From: Agapanthus africanus
Taxonomy: Eukaryota > Streptophyta > Magnoliopsida > Asparagales > Amaryllidaceae
DNA length: 64,000 nt
Assembly (NCBI GenBank): GCA_030015575.1
Contig: CM057337.1
Location: forward strand, 290,680,044-290,744,043
Direction of reading: 5' to 3'
Positions 57,804 to 64,000 of this stretch are shown here, in pieces. Position 1 is the stretch's first letter. The number at the start of each line of letters is the position of its first letter. The notes below the pieces were generated by a model. The model made no database searches, was not told the DNA's origin, and saw nothing but the letters and a program-made list of their open reading frames with translations. A program made the translations under genes and the position numbers.

Positions 57804-60370
57804 TCAAGGCTAATTAATGCGATGTCGCATACTCACAGCCCGTGTGATACCGAACACCCAACTCCTCTACTAGTCAGTCTCACAAAGCTCGTTTGCGAAA
57901 CTATTGCGTTCGAAGAATAGCCTCAGTGAGTGGATCCGCTTTGTTGTCTCTTTCAATGTCTCTCTATATCTCAAGTTCGCGGAGAAACCCATCTCCCGAA
58001 ATGAGCAATACCTGTCTTAGAATGTGTCTGGATGTCTGATGGGACATAGCTCATAAATGAACTCCAAATCCAAACTTCTTAGACTGTATCGTCAACTGAA
58101 CTTAATCAGTATCCTGCGCCATGCCTCCCTCAGTATTGCCTTGGACCACCTGACCAAAATACTGCCCCTCGTCAGAAGGAAAACTATAACACTGACAACC
58201 TCCCTGTCGTCCAGGTCACCTTGGAAGCCTGGAATGATAACTGTCTCCTCAACGAGGCTGTCGTTATCATATCACTAGAACATCCACTTATGTTCTAAAA
58301 CTGCTTCCGACTGTTTCTCCAGGATTGGATCAATGTCAACTTATTGCATCCAGTGCAAGAACAATATCTGGTGTGGTACTTGACATCTCATGATTGACTC
58401 AATTGCCTAAGCAAGTGATCTGCCAATCATGCACATCCCTCTCCCCTTTAGTCTGTAAGACACCTTTAGAGAGGGTGACTCCATTACCTGCAGGTACACT
58501 ACCGTGCCAGGAGTCGTCCATCCTAAATACTCTTAGAATGCTGTCAAGTACCCTGATTGGGAAACCACCCAAATCTAGATCTAAAACCATAGATCTAGTA
58601 ACCAGTTTATCTGATATAATGTCCAAGTCCCATATGGAGAAACTACTGTGTGACGACCAAAGTATAACCGATTATAGTATAGGAGTTTCCTTTCCTACTC
58701 TGTGTATGTCATCCAAATACCAGGATATCACACCCTACTACCTTCTCAACAGATCCATCCCCTATTCTGATGAAGTCAAACCTATGACTGTCACGTCAGA
58801 ATTAGATGATCTATCTCCGCTACTGGTGCTTCAGTCTATAAATAGACATAAGCTACCTATCCACCAATGCTTCCGCTGCTCCCACTGACTACGATAACCC
58901 TCTGGCAGAGTCATATAGACGTATATTTCTAAAACTAGTTTAGAACGACGCTATACTCATCCTCCCGCCGGGTCTCGCAGCCTGGAACAACAGCAATGGT
59001 AATTGTGGGTAAACAAGAACTTCCCTGTCACCGTCCTTGAGGCTACCAGAGTACCCCTCGGGTGCCTGAAGTTACCCACCGCATCTGCGGAGTAGCCAAT
59101 GGAATGTCAATCCAGATTGAATCTTTGGGTTCCTTGTCAAATCTTCAGTAATCGTTCGTGGTTTTGGAATCACCTCCAGTTCTACCATACTCCCACTACT
59201 GTTTTCTGAAAAAAAAATCCATTTTTATTAAAACTGTGGCGAGTCTAGAACAATATTGCTATTGTTCATCCAGATGGTAGAAAGTCAACCCGCGTCACAG
59301 CCTGGGTCAACCCACAAACAGCCATTACAGAAACGTGCCTTGAGTTGTCCAGTGTCTGGTTTTAAGCATAAGCCGGACAACTCCCCGTACCTTAACATCG
59401 TTAAGATACGAACTGTTCTATATCCAATATAGGACCAGAGGCACTGATTTAATTGAACCAGATTCAAATCATGCAGCTGTCTCCAGTGCATGTCAACTAA
59501 ATGGAAGGAGGCCGATCAACGTTACTCAACTTAGGAATGCTTCCAATCATGAGTAACCTGAAAGAGAAGCAAGATCTCTTAACCATTACTATCAACTGAA
59601 TACCATTCACAAGTATCTACATCTTCGATCTCCTTGAAGAATCCCGATACTTGCAACACCTGGTTCTCTACTTTATTCAAATACCTATAACTTCTCAATA
59701 TTCGGACCCTGTGTTTCCACGAAACACCTGTCTAAAAACTAGAGAAGTCATAAGTAAACCGAATATAGTACGAGGACCAACCCCTCTGTCCTGATGGACC
59801 CTGGACAACATACAATACTCTGTATAAGTCCCTTGAGTCTGATAACTCATTCATTGTGTGTCGTAGGTTGGAAACTGTACTTATGGTTAAGAAGAATTAC
59901 ACCGCTGTTCAATGCTCCTTACCTAACCATCCACTGATATAGGTAAATGTCACAAACATAATTTCAAAAAGGTATATCTCACTCTATGAAAATAGACGTA
60001 CAGATATATCAATTTGAAATTGGTGCATAACAGCGGATATTCAAAACCAAATATTTGCCAACCGGCAAACAACCCAGGTGACTTCCTCAAATATCACTGA
60101 TTACAACGAATCCCGATATAATGAGGATGATCACCCAATTCCCAATAACCTACTCCCACTCATCATCTGTAAAACCATACAGATGTGAGAATCATACCTG
60201 GTAAATACATACCCTGGAGTAAGTATCTAATCGGGAAATCAGTTTTCCTTTAACATTACACAGTGAAACTGAAACATTGAAATGTTCCAATGGGGTATTC
60301 TGGTATTCCTAGTAATGCCTCTTCCAGATTCACGACTGTAACCGTATAGTTCTTTTCCACCTCTCCAAAT
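57804..60370 (-). pseudogene. Decayed Copia pol region of C2
   Basis: In the sense direction weak protease and integrase remnants (about 59400-60080) are followed by RT remnants (about 58400-59200) and RNase H remnants (57830-58060). The best surviving stretch, near 58400-58620, still resembles the segment of D that follows the RT core. No frame of useful length survives. The same state is seen in C1, so much of the decay predates both insertions. Confidence 0.75.
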
Positions 60371-60377
60371 CCCTTCA

Positions 60378-61195
60378 TATGTCTTTAGTCTTTACCTTCT
60401 GTACACCCCTTTAGGCCAAATGGTTTTCTTCTTTCCCTACCGTTCGGCACCAGCCTATGGTTTGGAAGAAGACTATCCAATAAGCATAATGGGTGTACTG
60501 TCCCAATCCTAGGAACACTCGCAATGAGAGAGGGTGAAGATAAAAGACAACCGAATAAACCTTATTCCTATTTCTCCTGAACCAGAATCCATCCCCGAAC
60601 TGGAACAAGTTCCTTTCGAGTTCGTATATAACCATACGATGGAGTATCCAATAAACTGTGGATCTTCGTAGTGATACGGAGTGTCCTGGAGAAATACAAA
60701 GGTGATTTAGGATTGGCGAAGGAGTACTTGGTTTGGTCGTGAATATCTGTTGCAATTTACTTTGCCCTCTTACTAATCCCTTGCTTTGTCTGAACTTAAT
60801 ACCTTCTGTATACCATCGTTAGGCTAATTGGTTTTCTTCATTCCCTACCGGTCGGCACCAGCCTAAGTTTTGGAAGAAGACTATCCAATTTGCGTAATAG
60901 GTGTACTATCTCCTAAACCAAGGAGTACTCGCAACCTGAGAGAAGGTAAAAGGAAAAGACAACTGAATAATCCTATCCGTTTTCTCCAGAACCGGAAACC
61001 ATCCTCGAATAAATCCCTTCGAGTTCGTATCTAACCATACGATGGTTTTGTCCAATGGAAGTGGACGTTCGTAGTAATACGGGGTGTCCTGGAGAAAAGG
61101 GTAAAAGTAGGAGTGGCAATGGGGTCTGCAACTCTGACAATCCAAAAGCCAGTGTTTAAGAAGGTTCGGTTAATTTTGGTCACTGAGTCATAGTC
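60378..61195 (-). repeat. Tandem duplication occupying the gag position of C2
   Basis: Units of about 407 bp start near 60378 and 60785, matching the pair in C1. They lie between the acceptor-like site and the pol remnant, where gag belongs. Confidence 0.75.
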
Positions 61196-61216
61196 TTAGG
61201 GTCGGGTCAATGGTCG

Positions 61217-61244
61217 CTGCCAAAGAGAGAGAGAAAAGAAACAC
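61217..61244 (-). promoter_or_regulatory. Polypyrimidine tract and CAG at the leader end (C2)
   Basis: It is the same as in C1. Together with the donor-like GT at 63678-63677 it would bound an intron of about 2.46 kb. Confidence 0.5.
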
Positions 61245-61520
61245 TCAGCGTGCACTCTAACCTAGATCAGAATGGTTACCAATTTATCTAATCAGGAAAC
61301 CTCCCACTGTACCTCAAATTCTCCTCCAAATCTGAAAGAAGAATTAGTCGGGATTAGCCGAGGAGTATACTAACTCATCAGTGGGAATCGGGATCCAACT
61401 ATCATCGCATGATAACGTGACGGAATCCGCTCACGTCATCACACTCCAGAAGTTATGCGCATATCTGGCAAGTTTCAGTTCTTTTGAAACTCCCGATGTG
61501 ATTTTTACCCCATGCTCTTA

Positions 61521-61718
61521 TGACCTTGACTAAGGCCAACAAATCATAAGTCACATGTCAAGTTCTACCCGTCATTGTCCAGGTTGATTTGAACCCACCC
61601 GTACAAGCCCTTGACTAGGGCCAACAAGGCTATACGACTGTCCCAAACCAACGCATCTATCTATGCTACATATGAACACCCAACAGCTACCAAACACTGT
61701 GCCTTGACTATGGCCAAC
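61521..61718 (-). repeat. Three spaced leader hairpins (C2)
   Basis: The copies lie at 61521-61540, 61607-61624 and 61701-61718. The second pairs as GCCCT/AGGGC while the first pairs as GGCCTT/AAGGTC, a paired change in the stem. Confidence 0.7.
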
Positions 61719-61860
61719 AAACACAGCTTGAATACTATTGACTATCCATATGAAACGACGGAGGGCTACGAATGGTTTCTGGCGAAAACCTTTAACGTAA
61801 TGAACTTGATATCGTTGAAGGAACGGATAGCTTTTTGAAAATATAGTGACGAAAACCGTT

Positions 61861-62091
61861 GCTAAAGAGGTCACTCCCGGTGAAGGGATCTCGGCTCTTT
61901 CCCCGTAGAATGGGGTGCAGGATATTCCAACTGAATACCACGGTGCAAAGCAAAAGCAATCGGCTATAGTGAAGTTAATGCCCTGACTCAAACTTCTGTC
62001 CAAGGGGTCACTCCCGGTGAAGGGATCTCGGCCCTTGCCTCGTCGACTGAGGAGCAGGATATTCCAACTGAATATCATGATGCAAAACAAA
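61861..62091 (-). repeat. Duplicated leader module (C2)
   Basis: The direct copies at 61861-61953 and 61998-62091 have the same internal landmarks as in C1 and family A. Confidence 0.7.
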
Positions 62092-62989
62092 AGTGAACGT
62101 CCTTGCAATAACAGCTTTTTGAAAAGTGTTCCAACAACATCAGATTAGGTTTGTTTTTAACTTGCATTGATCCGAATCAATGCAGTCCCATCAATTGATC
62201 ACACCAAAAAGAACGAAAATATACTGATGTACGTATATGCCATCCGCATTCGCCACTGGGTCCCGTCATTACCCGTTAGGTTAGCTGACTAACGACAGAG
62301 CGGGGACTGGACTAGCGCGGATGCAAAACATATACAACATCTACTAATATATATACCAATATATTATATTCTCTCAAGGCGTGAATAAAATGCAACATCA
62401 CAGAGAATGAACAGCATCACAGAAACAATACAGATATCTGGGATCCCCGGGTTTCACAGAGCCGCTGAAACCCGACGTTCCCCTGGTCGTGTGGATAACC
62501 TGTGCAATGAGAACCTAGACCCCTACGGGCGCGGCAAGTCACCCGCCAAAACCTGAAGCGAGGCAGCCCCCTTCAGCGCCGTGAATGGACCACCCAGCAC
62601 TTCACGGAATCCGGTAACTTGGGCACCCCTCCTGGGTCAACCTGTACCCCCTACGAGTGCGGCGAATAGCCCGCCAATCCTAGAGTGAAGCCCCCTCCGT
62701 CCCAATGCCATGAGATGCGGGCTTGTTGCCCTCTAGAACCCGGCTATCCGTGCACCCCTCCGCGGGGCAATCCTAGTACAGAAAGTAAAATATACATACA
62801 CCGGGTACATCGACCGCAACCAGGTCGTGCCCCAAAATAATAATACAAACAGGCAGTGACGGCAGTCCACATGTCGGACGCTCGCCCCGCAATATCAAAT
62901 GTAGATAATACAACAGAACTGTACTAGCATTGCATCCAGGCTATTCCCCACGACCGATCCGCAACATCACAGCAAAAACAGAACATCAA

Positions 62990-63067
62990 CGTGAAAGTCA
63001 CGTTCGCAAATCCGTCTAACCGGGCTATAGCAGTTAGACCGGATTTACCGATCAAGTGACATTCACG
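62990..63067 (-). other. Two-storey covarying leader hairpin (C2)
   Basis: The outer arms 62990-63001 and 63056-63067 pair with one mismatch. The inner arms 63008-63020 and 63033-63046 pair over 13 bp with one bulge. The loop contains GGGCTATAGCA. Confidence 0.75.
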
Positions 63068-63254
63068 GTCGCAGATATAACGTAAATACTGTGAAATAAT
63101 GTGTTTAAAATATCCGATCGATCAAATTTTAACAAGTGGGCCCCCAAGCATTACTGTAGCAGATCAGGAAATTCTGGGCCCAATATTAATATTCCAAAAC
63201 CCCAATTTTAAGCCCACAAGGACACTGTAGAAATTTGGTGCAGGGATCTCCACA

Positions 63255-63310
63255 GTGCGCGGCGGAACAGCGGCGCTAAGGGGGTATTTGCGGCGGTTCC
63301 GCGCTCCCAC
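63255..63310 (-). other. GC-rich leader hairpin (C2)
   Basis: GCGCGGCGGAAC can pair, with bulges, to GGCGGTTCCGCGC. It lies at the same distance from the primer site as in B and D but pairs less well. Confidence 0.5.
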
Positions 63311-63504
63311 AGTGGAATCACTTCATCGAATTTTTACAGAGCTCTTATATTATCATGTACATCAATTTTATACAACCTGAAAAATTTTTCGAGACCAAAA
63401 ATTTTCAACAGAAAACTGATGGAAGCAAAAAATGCGGTTTTGGGATTTTTGTCGATCGGAAATGCAAAACACATTAAACCAAGCTAGACTAAGTTAATGG
63501 CGAG

Positions 63505-63516
63505 GCTCTGATACCA
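63505..63516 (-). other. Primer binding site of C2
   Basis: TGGTATCAGAGC on the minus strand, one base from the LTR end at 63518. Confidence 0.92.
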
Positions 63517-63517
63517 C

Positions 63518-64000
63518 TGTAAGTGCACGGCGGCGCCCCGGCCGTCAATCCGACGGCCAAATGCGGAAGCGGTGATAAACTTTAATTTTTCTTGAACTGG
63601 CAAACCGCCGCGCACTAATACCCGGATCGAACCATTAACTAGTCCTAGCTAACTACAAGAAAGGGAATAGAGATATACCGACGATCCAAGTCCTCCGGTC
63701 TTCTCTTCATCGTCCCGATCTCCTGCGGAATGTCCCGTCTCCTCCTCGTCGCCGGAAGTGCACCACATCGCCTACTTCTTTTACGGGCTCCCACCTCAAT
63801 GCCGAGGCAACTCGGGCACGAAGCCGGCTACTCGACGTGCCCAAGATTCGCTGTAGAATATGTAGTCCTCAAGTCTCACTTTGGGGTTGTAGGAATTGCC
63901 TTTTGGTGGAGGAAATGATACAAGAACTATATGGAGGGACTTGGGGATTTTTGGAGCATGAAATGAACCAAAAACCCCCTTCTCAAAATTGGGACAGCCC
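63518..64000 (-). repeat. 5' LTR of C2 (first 483 bp)
   Basis: It begins TGTAAGTGCACGG and matches 55544-56026 almost base for base. The donor-like GGTATA is at 63679-63674 on the minus strand, 160 nt from the LTR end. The remaining ~1.76 kb lies outside the window. Confidence 0.92.

Larger units (their letters stand above)
61245..63504 (-). other. Leader of C2 (non-coding, about 2.3 kb)
   Basis: It contains the hairpin trio (61521-61718), the duplicated module (61861-62091), the CGTTAG hairpin (62274-62294), a conserved block near 62500-62790, the two-storey hairpin (62990-63067) and the GC-rich hairpin (63255-63310). No gene is supported. Confidence 0.78.
55544..64000 (-). mobile_element. 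Ty1/Copia retrotransposon fossil, family C, copy C2 (runs off window)
   Basis: C2 is reversed, with its 3' LTR at 55544-57788, interior at 57789-63517 and the first 483 bp of its 5' LTR at 63518-64000. It is inserted in the leader of C1 after GTTTT (55539-55543), the expected target duplication. Its coding region is as decayed as that of C1 and colinear with it; the two differ by roughly 10%. The LTR pair is only partly visible; the 483 bp in view differ from 55544 onward at only a few positions, so the insertion looks recent relative to the coding decay. Confidence 0.9.

Noticed and set aside
55544-64000. C2 as a plain segmental duplication of C1
   Set aside because: C2 has its own LTR edges, primer site and a start inside the C1 leader, which fits an independent insertion better than a duplication.

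Overview
The window is intergenic heterochromatin-type DNA from a repeat-rich plant genome, probably a flowering plant. It contains no host gene, tRNA, rRNA or CRISPR array that I can support. Almost every base belongs to LTR retrotransposons stacked inside one another: four related Ty1/Copia families (called A, B, C and D here), one Ty3/Gypsy chromovirus (G), and one solo LTR of another Gypsy-type element. The plant assignment rests on the element types: initiator-Met-tRNA primer sites, plant-type Copia polyproteins, a Del/Tekay-like chromovirus with 4.3-kb LTRs, and 5-bp target duplications. I cannot name the species.

Layout, left to right. A0 (+) fills 1-3912. A1 (-) is inserted near the end of A0 and runs 3913-13367, with LTRs at 3913-6095 and 12037-13367. 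B (+), 13368-22776, is inserted in the right LTR of A1. C1 (-) is inserted in the 3' LTR of B and runs from 22777 to 55543, interrupted by a solo LTR (24735-26321) and by the chromovirus G (27339-50751). G carries D (-), 38793-48577, inside its own 3' LTR. C2 (-), the same family as C1, is inserted in the leader of C1 at 55544 and runs off the right edge. The main nesting chain A0 > A1 > B > C1 > G > D is six levels deep. The missing right ends of C1, B, A1 and A0 should lie just beyond position 64000.

LTR-pair divergence judged by eye agrees with the nesting order: about 3% for A1 and B, 2-3% for G, about 0.4% for D. At 1.3e-8 substitutions per site per year this gives about 1 million years for the older insertions and about 0.2 million years for D. 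D is the best preserved copy, with about one break. B and G have a few breaks each. A and C have heavily decayed coding regions although their LTRs and leaders are well kept, which suggests non-autonomous families moved in trans.

The most interesting signal is non-coding. All four Copia families share a roughly 0.9-kb LTR core and a 2-3-kb leader carrying the same series of predicted RNA hairpins. Several stems change in a compensatory way between families. The leader is bracketed by a conserved 5' splice-site-like motif exactly 158-160 nt before the LTR end and a polypyrimidine-CAG/TAG acceptor just before gag. This suggests the leader, including the primer binding site, is an intron removed from the translated mRNA and kept in the genomic RNA. 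A GC-rich hairpin from these leaders also occurs in the unrelated solo LTR.
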